From Marinithermofilum abyssi (lineage in GTDB: Bacteria; Bacillota; Bacilli; Thermoactinomycetales; DSM-45169), in contig NZ_BMHQ01000006.1 in the NCBI RefSeq assembly GCF_014641195.1, positions 1 through 64,000 of the forward strand: a stretch of DNA of 64,000 bases. Direction: 5' to 3'. The position numbers and the translations under genes are program-made. The notes under the pieces are model-generated. The model ran no database searches, was not told the DNA's origin, and saw nothing but the letters and a program-made list of their open reading frames with translations. Positions within the stretch are counted from its first letter, which is position 1; every line of letters begins with the position of its first letter. Positions 16,124 to 24,526 of the stretch are shown here, piece after piece.

Positions 16124-19100
16124 ATGAAACGTTCGTCTTTTGTTCACTTACATGTACATACCGAATACAGTTTGCTGGATGGCGCCGCCCGGATCAACGA
16201 CTTGATCCGGGAAGCGAAAGCCCAGGGATTTGATGCGCTTGCCGTGACGGACCACGGAGCGATGTACGGGGTGATCCCCTTTTATGAGGCATGCAAGGAA
16301 GCGGGCATTCATCCTATTATCGGGTGTGAAGTCTACCTTGCCGAAGGGCCCATGGAAGAAAAGCCCCCTGCCAAGGATAAAGGGATTTATCACCTGCTGT
16401 TGCTGGCAGAGACTTTTGAGGGGTACCAGAACTTGATGAAGCTGGTATCCGAAGCACACTTGCGGGGGTTTCATTATAAGCCTCGCGTGGACAAGGCCCT
16501 TTTGCGCCGTCACAGCCGCGGGTTGATTGCGACCAGTTCCTGTCTGGCCGGGGAGATTCCCCAGGCGATTCTAAAGGGAAATCTGTCTCGCGCTCGGGAA
16601 TTAGCCGAGCAATATCGGGAGATTTTCGGGCCGGAAAACTTCTTTTTTGAGTTGCAGGATCACGGTCTGCATGAACAGCAACAGGTTAATCGGCAATTGA
16701 TCGGATTGTCGCAGGCGATGGGGATTCCCCTGGTAGCGACCAACGATCTGCACTATGTTCAACGGGAAGACGCAGAAGTGCATGATTGCCTCCTCTGCAT
16801 TGGCACTGGCCGGAGGGTAGAGGAGGAGGACCGGTTTCGATTTCCGACGGATCAGGTTTACCTGAAACCGCCGGAGGAGATGGAACGGCTGTTTGCCCAT
16901 GTTCCGCAAGCTATCCACAATACCCGCCGCATTGCCGATCGGTGCCGGGTGGAGATTCCGATGGGGGAGAGGCTGTTGCCTCGCTTTCCGGTGCCGGAGG
17001 GCCATACTTCCGCTACCTACCTGCGTCACTTGTGTGAAGCGGGAGCTCGAAAACGGTACGGGGAGCTTCGAGAAACGGTGCAAAAGCGCCTCGATTACGA
17101 GCTGTCGGTGATTGAGGGGATGGGGTTTAGCGATTATTTCCTAATCGTGTGGGACTTTATACGCTTTGCCCGGGAACGGGGAATCGCGACGGGGCCCGGG
17201 CGCGGCTCCGCTGCCGGAAGCTTGGTCGCTTATGTGCTGCAGATTACCGATGTGGACCCGATCCGTTACAAACTCTTGTTTGAACGTTTTCTCAATCCCG
17301 AACGGATCAGCATGCCGGATATCGATATTGATTTCAACTATGAGCGGCGGGACGAAGTGATCGAGTACGTTACCCGAAAGTACGGCTCCGATCGGGTGGC
17401 GCAGATTATCACGTTTGGAACGATGGCTGCCCGTGCCGCTGTGCGGGATGTGGGCCGGGTCATGGGCCTCCCTTATGCCGAGGTGGACCGTACCGCCAAA
17501 ATGATTCCCGCCGGACCGGGAGTGAAGCTGAAGGACGTGATGACACCGGGGTCCGAGTTGGATCAATGGTGTAAGGAGCATCCCCGAATCGCCCGGATGA
17601 TGGAAACCGTACGAAAGGTGGAAGGGATGCCCCGCCACGCATCCACCCATGCGGCGGGAGTGGTAATTTCCCCGGATGCGCTGACCAACCATGTTCCCTT
17701 GGAGCGGGGCAGCGAAGGCAACAGTTTGACCCAATATCCCATGGAAGCGTTGGAAAAGATCGGCCTGTTAAAGGCGGATTTTCTGGGGCTCCGCAATTTG
17801 ACGGTGATTGAGCGGGCGATTGAATTGATCCGGAAAACAAAGGGAGAAGAGGTTGATTTTGCAGGTTCTCGATATGATGACCCGGCTGCCTACCGCCTGC
17901 TGTCGGAGGGAGAGACCACCGGAGTATTTCAGATGGAATCGACGGGGATGCGGCGGGTGTTGCGGGAGTTGAAGCCCAGCAACTTTGAGGACATCATCGC
18001 TGTACTAGCGTTGTACAGACCGGGCCCGATGGAGCAGATCCCCCGTTTTATCCGGGCAAAACACGGGCGGGAAAAGGTACATTATCCCCATCCTGATCTG
18101 GAGCCCATTTTGAAGGATACCTACGGAATCATCGTCTATCAGGAGCAGATCATGCAGATTGCGGCCCACATGGCAGGATTCAGCTTGGGGCATGCCGACT
18201 TGCTCCGGCGAGCGGTATCCAAGAAAAAGCGGGATCTTCTCGATCAGCAGCGCGAGGCATTTGTGCGAGGCTGCATGAAGCAAGGGTATGACGAGCAGAC
18301 AGGGCGGGAAGTGTATGATTTGATCGTCCGTTTTGCCAATTACGGATTCAACCGAAGTCACTCTGCTGCATACGCTGTGCTGGCATACCAGACAGCCTAT
18401 TTGAAAGCCAACTATCCGTTGCAGTTCATGGCTGCCCTCCTCACCACCGTCATGGGCAGTCACGGAAAGATGGCGGAGTATATCGAGGATTGCCGCCGGA
18501 TGGGCATCAAGGTCCTGTTGCCTGACGTACAGGAGAGTGAACGGGCTTTCTCCGTCAAAGACGGTGCCATACGGATGGGACTTGCAGCTATAAAAAACGT
18601 CGGAACCCATGCGATTGAGTCCATTATCGGGCAGCGGAAAAAGGGACCCTTTGCCGATCTGTTTGACTTTTGCCGGCGAGTGGACTTGCGGACGTGCAAC
18701 CGCCGGGTGATCGAATCTATTATCCAATGTGGGGCGATGGACTCTCTTCCCGGCCATCGCGCTCTGAAACTGGCCATGTTGGATGAGGCGATGGAACAAG
18801 GAGCTGCCTTCCAAAAGCGGCAAAAGGAGAACCAGCTCCGCCTGTTCGAAGAACAGCAAGAGAATAGTGCCCCGCGATACAAGTATCAGGTGCAACCCTT
18901 CACGGAGAAAGAGCAGCTGGAGCTGGAACGGGAACTGCTGGGTCTGTACGTTTCCGGCCATCCTTTGGACGCTTATCGGAACATCATTTCCCGCTTGACG
19001 GACCATTCCCTCGGCAGCCTGGGCGAGACACGGGACGGGGAACGAGTGCATGTGGCAGGAATCATCACGGAAGTAAAGCCTGTCACTACCAAACGCGGAG

Positions 19101-19630
19101 AAGCAATGGCCTTTGTCCATTTGGAAGATCACTCCCGCCAAGCGGAAGTGGTGATCTTCCCCCGCGTGTTGCGGCAATATCGGACCTTATTGCAAACAGA
19201 TCGTCCCGTCAAAGTCTCGGGCAAGGTGAATCATCACGAGGAGGGCGTCAAGATTTTGGCCGATACGTTGGAAGACTTGGAGAGATTGGCGAGATCGGGA
19301 GAGCAAAGGGATGATGGGTCCGCTCATAGAGAGCCGAAGGTTCCTTCTGCTTCAGATCAAACGGATTCTTCTCCGCCGAACCCGATACCCGCCAGGGGAG
19401 AGGTCCTCTACCTGCGGATCGCACCGAAACGAGAAGACGCTGCCACTTTGGAACGGCTGAAGCAATGGCTGACCTCCCATTCCGGGAACATGCCGGTGGT
19501 GTTGGTGTATCAGCGTTCACGGAAAGTGTTGGCTCTTCCTGTAGCCAAGTACGGGGTCCATCCCTCACAAGAATGTCTTGCGGGCATCGAGGAAATCCTA
19601 GGAAAACATTCCTATCACCTAAAGGGTTGA
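16124..19630 (+). CDS. dnaE: DNA polymerase III alpha subunit DnaE
   Basis: A 1168-residue bacterial replicative polymerase of the DnaE class (the second polymerase, beside PolC, in Firmicutes; it extends primers on the lagging strand). The N-terminal PHP domain begins with HLHVHTEYSLLDG. The catalytic palm carries PDIDIDFN near residue 400, followed by the GFNRSHSAAYA region, helix-hairpin-helix repeats and a C-terminal OB fold (~residues 965-1040, beginning HVAGIITEVKPVTTKRG). A Gly/Ser/Pro-rich linker precedes a short final domain. I chose ATG 16124, eight bases after GGAAGG, instead of GTG 16115. The gene is divergent from ytrHI. Confidence 0.96.
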   Translation: MKRSSFVHLHVHTEYSLLDGAARINDLIREAKAQGFDALAVTDHGAMYGVIPFYEACKEAGIHPIIGCEVYLAEGPMEEKPPAKDKGIYHLLLLAETFEGYQNLMKLVSEAHLRGFHYKPRVDKALLRRHSRGLIATSSCLAGEIPQAILKGNLSRARELAEQYREIFGPENFFFELQDHGLHEQQQVNRQLIGLSQAMGIPLVATNDLHYVQREDAEVHDCLLCIGTGRRVEEEDRFRFPTDQVYLKPPEEMERLFAHVPQAIHNTRRIADRCRVEIPMGERLLPRFPVPEGHTSATYLRHLCEAGARKRYGELRETVQKRLDYELSVIEGMGFSDYFLIVWDFIRFARERGIATGPGRGSAAGSLVAYVLQITDVDPIRYKLLFERFLNPERISMPDIDIDFNYERRDEVIEYVTRKYGSDRVAQIITFGTMAARAAVRDVGRVMGLPYAEVDRTAKMIPAGPGVKLKDVMTPGSELDQWCKEHPRIARMMETVRKVEGMPRHASTHAAGVVISPDALTNHVPLERGSEGNSLTQYPMEALEKIGLLKADFLGLRNLTVIERAIELIRKTKGEEVDFAGSRYDDPAAYRLLSEGETTGVFQMESTGMRRVLRELKPSNFEDIIAVLALYRPGPMEQIPRFIRAKHGREKVHYPHPDLEPILKDTYGIIVYQEQIMQIAAHMAGFSLGHADLLRRAVSKKKRDLLDQQREAFVRGCMKQGYDEQTGREVYDLIVRFANYGFNRSHSAAYAVLAYQTAYLKANYPLQFMAALLTTVMGSHGKMAEYIEDCRRMGIKVLLPDVQESERAFSVKDGAIRMGLAAIKNVGTHAIESIIGQRKKGPFADLFDFCRRVDLRTCNRRVIESIIQCGAMDSLPGHRALKLAMLDEAMEQGAAFQKRQKENQLRLFEEQQENSAPRYKYQVQPFTEKEQLELERELLGLYVSGHPLDAYRNIISRLTDHSLGSLGETRDGERVHVAGIITEVKPVTTKRGEAMAFVHLEDHSRQAEVVIFPRVLRQYRTLLQTDRPVKVSGKVNHHEEGVKILADTLEDLERLARSGEQRDDGSAHREPKVPSASDQTDSSPPNPIPARGEVLYLRIAPKREDAATLERLKQWLTSHSGNMPVVLVYQRSRKVLALPVAKYGVHPSQECLAGIEEILGKHSYHLKG

Positions 19631-19703
19631 TTCCTTCGGTACCTTGCCGGGAAAACAGACATAGGATGGTTTACGACTTGTTTTCAGAAGAGGGTGGAAA
19701 CCG

Positions 19704-20240
19704 TTGTTTTACCACCACGTAACGAAACTGTTGCAACAACGGGGTGTCCCATTGGAATCCATCGCCGATATCGTCTATGATCTGCAACGGCCATACAATG
19801 ATGAACTGAAAAAGGAACAATGTTTGGAAAGTGTACGCCAGGTGTTGAAAAAAAGAGAAGTACAAAACGCGATTATCACAGGCATCGCCATCGATGAATT
19901 GGCTGAAAAGAAATGTTTGCCGGAGCCGCTGCAACAGATGATGGAAGTGGATGAACCCTTGTACGGGGTTGATGAGATTCTCGCTTTGAGCATAACCAAC
20001 GTATACGGTACCATCGGCTTAACCAGCTTCGGTTATCTGGATAAAACCAAGCAAGGAATTATCCATCAGCTTAACAACCATTCGGGAGAGGTGCATGTTT
20101 TCCTGGATGATCTTATTTCCGGCATCGCCGCTGCCGCTTCTGCCCGCATCGCCCACCAGAACCCCGACTGGGAACGATACCATGCGGATCGGGATCCTTT
20201 GCCCGACAAGGGGGAAGCAGACTCTTCCCAGGGGAAGTGA
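19704..20240 (+). CDS. yutG: Phosphatidylglycerophosphatase A family protein (YutG-like)
   Basis: A 178-residue protein resembling YutG, the Bacillus member of the PgpA family: the stretches VQNAIITGIAIDELAE, EPLYGVDEILALSITNVYGTIGLTSFGYLDK and FLDDLISGIAAAASARIAH are characteristic. PgpA enzymes remove phosphate from phosphatidylglycerophosphate, but YutG-type proteins are soluble and lack the membrane helices of the E. coli enzyme, so the reaction here is unproven. TTG 19704 follows GAGGGTGG. It stands alone between dnaE and the sulfate operon and ends at a strong terminator. It is not the neighbour of dnaE in B. subtilis. Confidence 0.8.
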   Translation: MFYHHVTKLLQQRGVPLESIADIVYDLQRPYNDELKKEQCLESVRQVLKKREVQNAIITGIAIDELAEKKCLPEPLQQMMEVDEPLYGVDEILALSITNVYGTIGLTSFGYLDKTKQGIIHQLNNHSGEVHVFLDDLISGIAAAASARIAHQNPDWERYHADRDPLPDKGEADSSQGK

Positions 20241-20256
20241 TGTCTCTTTAGTCGAA

Positions 20257-20290
20257 CAACCGGACCTTATCCCAGGTCCGGTTGTTTTTT
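20257..20290 (+). terminator. Intrinsic terminator after yutG
   Basis: Perfect eleven-base stem CAACCGGACCT/AGGTCCGGTTG with a six-base loop, followed by six T. Confidence 0.95.
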
Positions 20291-20345
20291 GCGGTGTGTT
20301 TGTAACTAAAGGAATAAATCCGATCAAAAAACTTGGGAAAATGGG

Positions 20346-20374
20346 TTGACTTTGTGTCAGGCAGTCGTTAAGAT
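20346..20374 (+). promoter_or_regulatory. SigA promoter of the sulfate assimilation operon
   Basis: TTGACT at 20346-20351, 17-bp spacer, TAAGAT at 20369-20374. Transcription would start about 13 bp before the riboswitch aptamer. Confidence 0.75.
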
Positions 20375-20393
20375 TAAGAACAAATCGAACCAT

Positions 20394-20543
20394 CTTATCA
20401 AGAGCGGCGGAGGGAACTGGCCCCATGAAGCCCGGCAACCTGCACGGATGTTGTATGTAAGGTGCCAAGTCCAGCCATTTTGGGAGATAAGGTAGGTACC
20501 CATATGTATCGCCTCGGTCTTTCCAAAATGGGAAGGCTTTTTT
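20394..20543 (+). promoter_or_regulatory. SAM-I (S-box) riboswitch with transcription terminator
   Basis: Conserved S-box features are in order: CTTATC (20394) pairing with GATAAG (20486-20491) as P1, then AGAG..GGAGGGA..GGCCC..TGAAgCCcGGCAACC. The expression platform can be read directly. CCATTTTGG (20475-20483) is an exact complement of CCAAAATGG (20523-20531), forming the antiterminator. The competing terminator is GTCTTTCC/GGGAAGGC (20517-20537) followed by six T. High S-adenosylmethionine should free the terminator and shut down the sulfate assimilation operon. Confidence 0.95.
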
Positions 20544-20572
20544 CATAGCCGTGAGTATAGGAGGACGCAGAG

Positions 20573-20722
20573 GTGAGTCAAAACAACCGGCAATCCTTTG
20601 AAGAGGTGGTCGAGCATATTCGGGCGATGTTGGAATCCATGCGGTATGGCTCCATCACCTTGGTCGTACAGGACGGAAAAGTGATTCAGTTGGAAAAAAA
20701 CGAAAAAGTACGTATCAAATGA
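20573..20722 (+). CDS. yezD: YezD family small protein (DUF2292)
   Basis: A 49-residue protein starting at GTG 20573, eight bases after AGGAGG. The pattern (FEEVVEHIRAMLESMRYGSITLVVQDGKVIQLEKNEKVRI) is an alpha helix followed by a beta hairpin and matches the YezD family, often found in front of cysteine/sulfate genes in Firmicutes. Function unknown; its constant association suggests a role in sulfate reduction or its control. It is the first gene after the riboswitch. Confidence 0.85.
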   Translation: MSQNNRQSFEEVVEHIRAMLESMRYGSITLVVQDGKVIQLEKNEKVRIK

Positions 20723-20763
20723 CAGGGATACCCCGTGAAAAGGTTGCTGACTAGACAAACTAG

Positions 20764-20845
20764 AGGCGCCTTTATTCCGGGCACCGGCCGGTGCTGTGCC
20801 CACGGCTTTAAAGCTGTGGCTTTAGCGGAATAAAGGTGCCTTTTT
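20764..20845 (+). ncRNA. Three-way-junction RNA structure with U tract before cysH
   Basis: A 16-bp outer stem (20764-20779 with 20826-20841, one G-U pair) encloses two hairpins: GGCAC/GTGCC around 20780-20800, containing the perfect palindrome GCACCGGCCGGTGC, and CCACGGCTTT/AAAGCTGTGG at 20800-20819. Five T follow. It could be an intrinsic terminator or attenuator, an RNA-processing site, or the relic of a palindromic mobile element. No known riboswitch class matches by eye. Confidence 0.6.
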
Positions 20846-20873
20846 CGTTGTTTGGAAAAGGAGGGGAACCAAG

Positions 20874-21587
20874 TTGGCACCGTTGACGTATCACAATTGG
20901 GATGACATCAAAAAACCGGTTTTCTCGATCAACGATCCAACCCATGGTGCTCAGAAAGTACTGGAATGGGCCTTCAGGGAGTATGGAGAGCAGGTGCTGT
21001 ATGCCTGCAGTATGGGAGCTGAAGGGATGGTACTGCTCGATTTGATTTCCCGAATCCAGCCGGATGCGCATGTTCTTTTTCTCGATACGGGGCTGCATTT
21101 TCAGGAGACCTATGAAGTGTTGGAACAGGTACGGGAGCGTTTTCCCCAATTGCGGCTGGAGAGCCGACAACCGGCCCTGACGGTAGAAGAGCAAGCAGAG
21201 AAATACGGGGAAGCCTTGTGGAAAACAGCACCGGATCAGTGCTGCCGCCTGCGGAAGCTGGAGCCGCTGACGGAAGCGCTGCAAGGTGTGGAAGCCTGGA
21301 TTTCCGGTTTGCGCCGGGAACAGTCCCCCACCCGCCGGTGGACGCAGTTTTTGAACAAAGACGAAAAATTCCACACAGTAAAAATTTGCCCCTTGATTCA
21401 TTGGACATGGGACGAAGTTTGGCAGTATATCCGGGAGAGAGATCTGCCGTATCACGTGCTTCATGATCAGGGATATCCCAGTATCGGATGCGCTCCCTGC
21501 ACTCTTCCGGTAGCGGATGGAGAAGATTTTCGGGCGGGACGCTGGGCCAATTTTGCAAAAACGGAATGCGGTTTGCACTCCAAGTAG
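20874..21587 (+). CDS. cysH: Assimilatory adenylyl-sulfate / phosphoadenylyl-sulfate reductase CysH
   Basis: A 237-residue reductase that converts APS or PAPS to sulfite using thioredoxin. The pairs CC (residue ~121) and CAPC (~206) are the four ligands of the [4Fe-4S] cluster found in the bacterial APS-type enzyme, and the catalytic cysteine is in the C-terminal motif KTECGLH (Cys232). The PP-loop region includes YACSMGAEGMVLLD. Start is TTG 20874 after GGAGGGG. The downstream kinase gene cysC suggests PAPS can also be made, and cluster-bearing Bacillus enzymes accept both. Its mRNA leader includes the S-box riboswitch and the extra structured element. Confidence 0.93.
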   Translation: MAPLTYHNWDDIKKPVFSINDPTHGAQKVLEWAFREYGEQVLYACSMGAEGMVLLDLISRIQPDAHVLFLDTGLHFQETYEVLEQVRERFPQLRLESRQPALTVEEQAEKYGEALWKTAPDQCCRLRKLEPLTEALQGVEAWISGLRREQSPTRRWTQFLNKDEKFHTVKICPLIHWTWDEVWQYIRERDLPYHVLHDQGYPSIGCAPCTLPVADGEDFRAGRWANFAKTECGLHSK

Positions 21588-21602
21588 GAAGAATGTGAGT
21601 CT

Positions 21603-22679
21603 ATGTCTTTGATGATCATTATCGCTTACAGCGTGGCTTTTTTCTTCGCCATGAACATTGGTGCGAGCGGAGCTGCTGCCTCGATGGGCATTGCCTATGG
21701 CGCCGGTGCTGTTCCCCGAAGGAGATGGGCTCTGCTCTTGTGCGGAATCGGGGTGTTCCTCGGGGCGGTGTTCGGCGGGGGCGAAGTGGTGAAAACGATC
21801 GGTTCCGGACTGATCCCTTCCTCTCTGATCACAGTGAAACTGGCGGTCATTATCCTTTCTTCCGCGGCGTTGTCTTTGTTTCTCGCCAATCTGTTGGGAA
21901 TTCCTTTATCCACCAGCGAGGTGACCGTCGGGGCTGTGATTGGGGCGGGAATCGCCTTTCAGTCCTTTTATGCGAAAAAACTACTGGTGGTCGTCTCCTT
22001 TTGGGTGCTTGTCCCTGCAGCTGCCTTTCTGTTGGCTCTGGCGGCGGGGAAATGCGCTGCTTATCTGGAAGGACGGAGATTTCGGCGGCCGGGGTGGAAG
22101 AAAGGGCTGACGTTTCTGTTGGCAGGAGCCGGATTTCTCGAGGCCGTCTCCGCCGGAGCCAATAACGTGGCCAACTCCGTCGGCCCTCTGGTGGGTGCGG
22201 GGCTGATTTCGGTGAATCAGGGTGTGATATTCGGCGGGGCGTTTGTCGCTTTGGGTGCTGTATTGATGGGCGGAAAAGTACTGGAGACCAACGGAAAGCG
22301 GATTACGGACATTACCTTGTTGGAGGGGACGTCCATTTCCGCTACTGGTGGCGCTCTGGTGCTGGCGGCCTCCTTTATGGGGATGCCGGTTCCTCTGACG
22401 CAAGTGACGACATCCGCCATCATCGGGATCGGGACAGTCAAAAGAGGGATGTCCATCTGGCAGAAACGTGTGATTGTTCAGATGATGAAGGTCTGGTTGG
22501 TTTCTCCGGTGATCTCGCTGGTCATCGCTTATGGATTGGTCAAAGTGCTGATCGACGGGGACCTTTATTCCCTGATTGTTGTCAGCAGTGTCTTTATTGC
22601 CACGGTGGGCACGATCAGCTTGTGGCAGTCGGTTCGTAGGGAGAGAAGGTCCCTGCATGAGCATGGAGGCGGCATTTGA
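21603..22679 (+). CDS. cysP: Sulfate permease CysP (inorganic phosphate transporter family)
   Basis: A 358-residue membrane protein of the PiT family, with ten or more hydrophobic helices and the duplicated signature GANNVANSVGPLVGAG (residue ~188) versus GASGAAASMGIAYGAGA (~22). In B. subtilis the gene in this operon position (cysP) imports sulfate, and the same position here between cysH and sat strongly supports sulfate rather than phosphate. RBS AGGAAGAATG is weak and overlaps the intergenic space. Confidence 0.9.
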   Translation: MSLMIIIAYSVAFFFAMNIGASGAAASMGIAYGAGAVPRRRWALLLCGIGVFLGAVFGGGEVVKTIGSGLIPSSLITVKLAVIILSSAALSLFLANLLGIPLSTSEVTVGAVIGAGIAFQSFYAKKLLVVVSFWVLVPAAAFLLALAAGKCAAYLEGRRFRRPGWKKGLTFLLAGAGFLEAVSAGANNVANSVGPLVGAGLISVNQGVIFGGAFVALGAVLMGGKVLETNGKRITDITLLEGTSISATGGALVLAASFMGMPVPLTQVTTSAIIGIGTVKRGMSIWQKRVIVQMMKVWLVSPVISLVIAYGLVKVLIDGDLYSLIVVSSVFIATVGTISLWQSVRRERRSLHEHGGGI

Positions 22680-22703
22680 ACGAATGATGAAGGAGGATGA
22701 TTC

Positions 22704-23861
22704 ATGAGTGGCAACAACAGTATTCCTCACGGAGGACGCTTGATTTACCGGTGGCAGCCCGATTTGGCTTATAAGGATGTGCAGCACCAAGTAGAGTTGG
22801 ACGGGATGGCCTTGAGCGATCTGGAGTTGATCGGGATCGGGGCATACAGTCCGTTGACCGGATTTATGGGGCAGCGGGACTATGAATCCGTGATTCATCA
22901 GATGCGTCTGGAAAATGGCCTACCGTGGAGCATTCCTATTACATTGCCGGTCAGCGAAGAGCAGGCGGAAACATTGCCGCTGGGAGAACAGGTGAAGCTG
23001 GTCAAAGACGGCGTGGTTTACGGAGTGCTGGAGTTGACCGAAAAGTATGTGCCGGACAAAGAAGTGGAAGCAGAAAACGTCTTTCGTACCACGGAATGGG
23101 CTCATCCCGGTGTGAAGAAGCTGTATGAGCGCGGTCCCGTTTATCTGGCGGGACCGATCACCTTAGTCAACCGGCCTCGGAAGGATCGTTTTGTCGAATT
23201 TTATTTGGACCCTGCGGAGACCCGTGCCCGGTTCGATGAGCTGGGGTGGAAGACGGTCGTCGGATTTCAGACACGCAATCCGGTTCACCGGGCCCACGAG
23301 TATATCCAGAAAACCGCTCTGGAGATTGTAGACGGTCTGTTTTTGAATCCCTTGGTGGGAGAAACCAAATCCGATGACATTCCCGCCGATGTTCGGATGG
23401 AAAGCTATCAAGTTCTGCTGAAACACTATTATCCGCAGGATCGGGTATTTTTGGCGGTATTCCCTGCTGCCATGCGCTACGCCGGTCCCCGGGAGGCGAT
23501 CTTCCACGCGCTGGTTCGAAAGAACTACGGGTGTACACATTTTATCGTGGGGCGTGATCATGCTGGCGTAGGCAACTATTACGGCACGTATGATGCGCAA
23601 CGGATCTTCAGCCATTTTGAACCGGAAGAGTTGGGGATTACGCCGCTCTTTTTTGAACACAGCTTCTACTGCAACCGATGCGGCAATATGGCTTCCACCA
23701 AAACCTGCCCTCACGGGAACGAGGACCGGGTGATCCTGTCCGGTACCAAGGTGCGGGAGATGTTGCGCAGCGGCGAAAAGCCTCCGGTCACCTTCAGCCG
23801 GCCGGAAGTGGTGGAAGTGTTGATCCGGGGGATGCAAAAAACACCTGTCACTCAGAGTTGA
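22704..23861 (+). CDS. sat: Sulfate adenylyltransferase
   Basis: A 385-residue ATP sulfurylase of the single-subunit type: it makes APS from sulfate and ATP. The signature nucleotide-binding motifs are present: [12 protein letters not shown] near residue 192 (the QxRN/HxxH motif) and [12 protein letters not shown] near 283. A C-terminal zinc-type cluster of cysteines and histidine ([15 protein letters not shown]) near 325 is common in thermophilic and Bacillus enzymes. Start ATG 22704 follows GGAGGAT. It is tightly spaced between cysP and cysC. Confidence 0.96.
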   Translation: MSGNNSIPHGGRLIYRWQPDLAYKDVQHQVELDGMALSDLELIGIGAYSPLTGFMGQRDYESVIHQMRLENGLPWSIPITLPVSEEQAETLPLGEQVKLVKDGVVYGVLELTEKYVPDKEVEAENVFRTTEWAHPGVKKLYERGPVYLAGPITLVNRPRKDRFVEFYLDPAETRARFDELGWKTVVGFQTRNPVHRAHEYIQKTALEIVDGLFLNPLVGETKSDDIPADVRMESYQVLLKHYYPQDRVFLAVFPAAMRYAGPREAIFHALVRKNYGCTHFIVGRDHAGVGNYYGTYDAQRIFSHFEPEELGITPLFFEHSFYCNRCGNMASTKTCPHGNEDRVILSGTKVREMLRSGEKPPVTFSRPEVVEVLIRGMQKTPVTQS

Positions 23862-23876
23862 AAGGGGAAGTAGAGG

Positions 23877-24482
23877 ATGACCACTGCCAACATCGTCTGG
23901 CACGAAACTTCCGTTACCAAAGAAGAACGGCAACGGAAAAACGGCTACCGCAGCAGCTGCATCTGGTTTACGGGGTTGTCCGGTTCGGGGAAATCCACTC
24001 TGGCCAATGCACTCAGCCGGGCTCTTTTTGAACGGGGAATCCAGAGCTATGTGCTGGATGGGGACAATATCCGACACGGCTTGAATCAAGGACTGGGCTT
24101 TTCCCCGGAGGATCGCAAAGAGAACATTCGGCGGATCGGGGAGGTGGCCAAACTGTTTGTGGACAGCGGGCAGTTTGCGCTGACAGCTTTTATTTCTCCG
24201 TATCGGGAAGACCGTGCACGCGTGCGGGAGCGGCTGGAACCCGGCGAATTCATCGAAGTGTATGTGAAGTGCGGTTTGGAAGAATGCGAACGGCGGGATC
24301 CCAAAGGGCTGTATCAAAAGGCGCGTCAAGGAAAGATTCCGGAATTCACCGGCATCAGTTCGCCGTATGAAGCACCGGAGCAGCCGGAACTGGTGTTGGA
24401 AACCGACCGAAAAAGCTTGGATCAATGTGTGCAGGATTTGCTCGTCTATTTGGAAGAGCATGACTATATTCCCGCCGGTTAA
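23877..24482 (+). CDS. cysC: Adenylyl-sulfate kinase
   Basis: A 201-residue APS kinase producing PAPS. Walker A is GLSGSGKST near residue 35; the family motifs [31 protein letters not shown] and FISPYREDR all follow, as well as FIEVYVKC and GLYQKAR. RBS GGGGAAG precedes ATG 23877. It is 15 bp downstream of sat in the same operon. Confidence 0.96.
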   Translation: MTTANIVWHETSVTKEERQRKNGYRSSCIWFTGLSGSGKSTLANALSRALFERGIQSYVLDGDNIRHGLNQGLGFSPEDRKENIRRIGEVAKLFVDSGQFALTAFISPYREDRARVRERLEPGEFIEVYVKCGLEECERRDPKGLYQKARQGKIPEFTGISSPYEAPEQPELVLETDRKSLDQCVQDLLVYLEEHDYIPAG

Positions 24483-24526
24483 CGGATTGCACCCAGGAGC
24501 ATGACGATTGGAAAGGAGCCGATAAG

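Noticed and set aside
18005-19177. Long minus-strand open frame opposite dnaE
   Set aside because: It overlaps the strongly conserved dnaE completely and shows low-complexity, antisense-like composition.
23163-24461. Minus-strand open frame of 432 codons opposite sat and cysC
   Set aside because: Both sense genes have complete motif sets; the antisense frame has no family resemblance.
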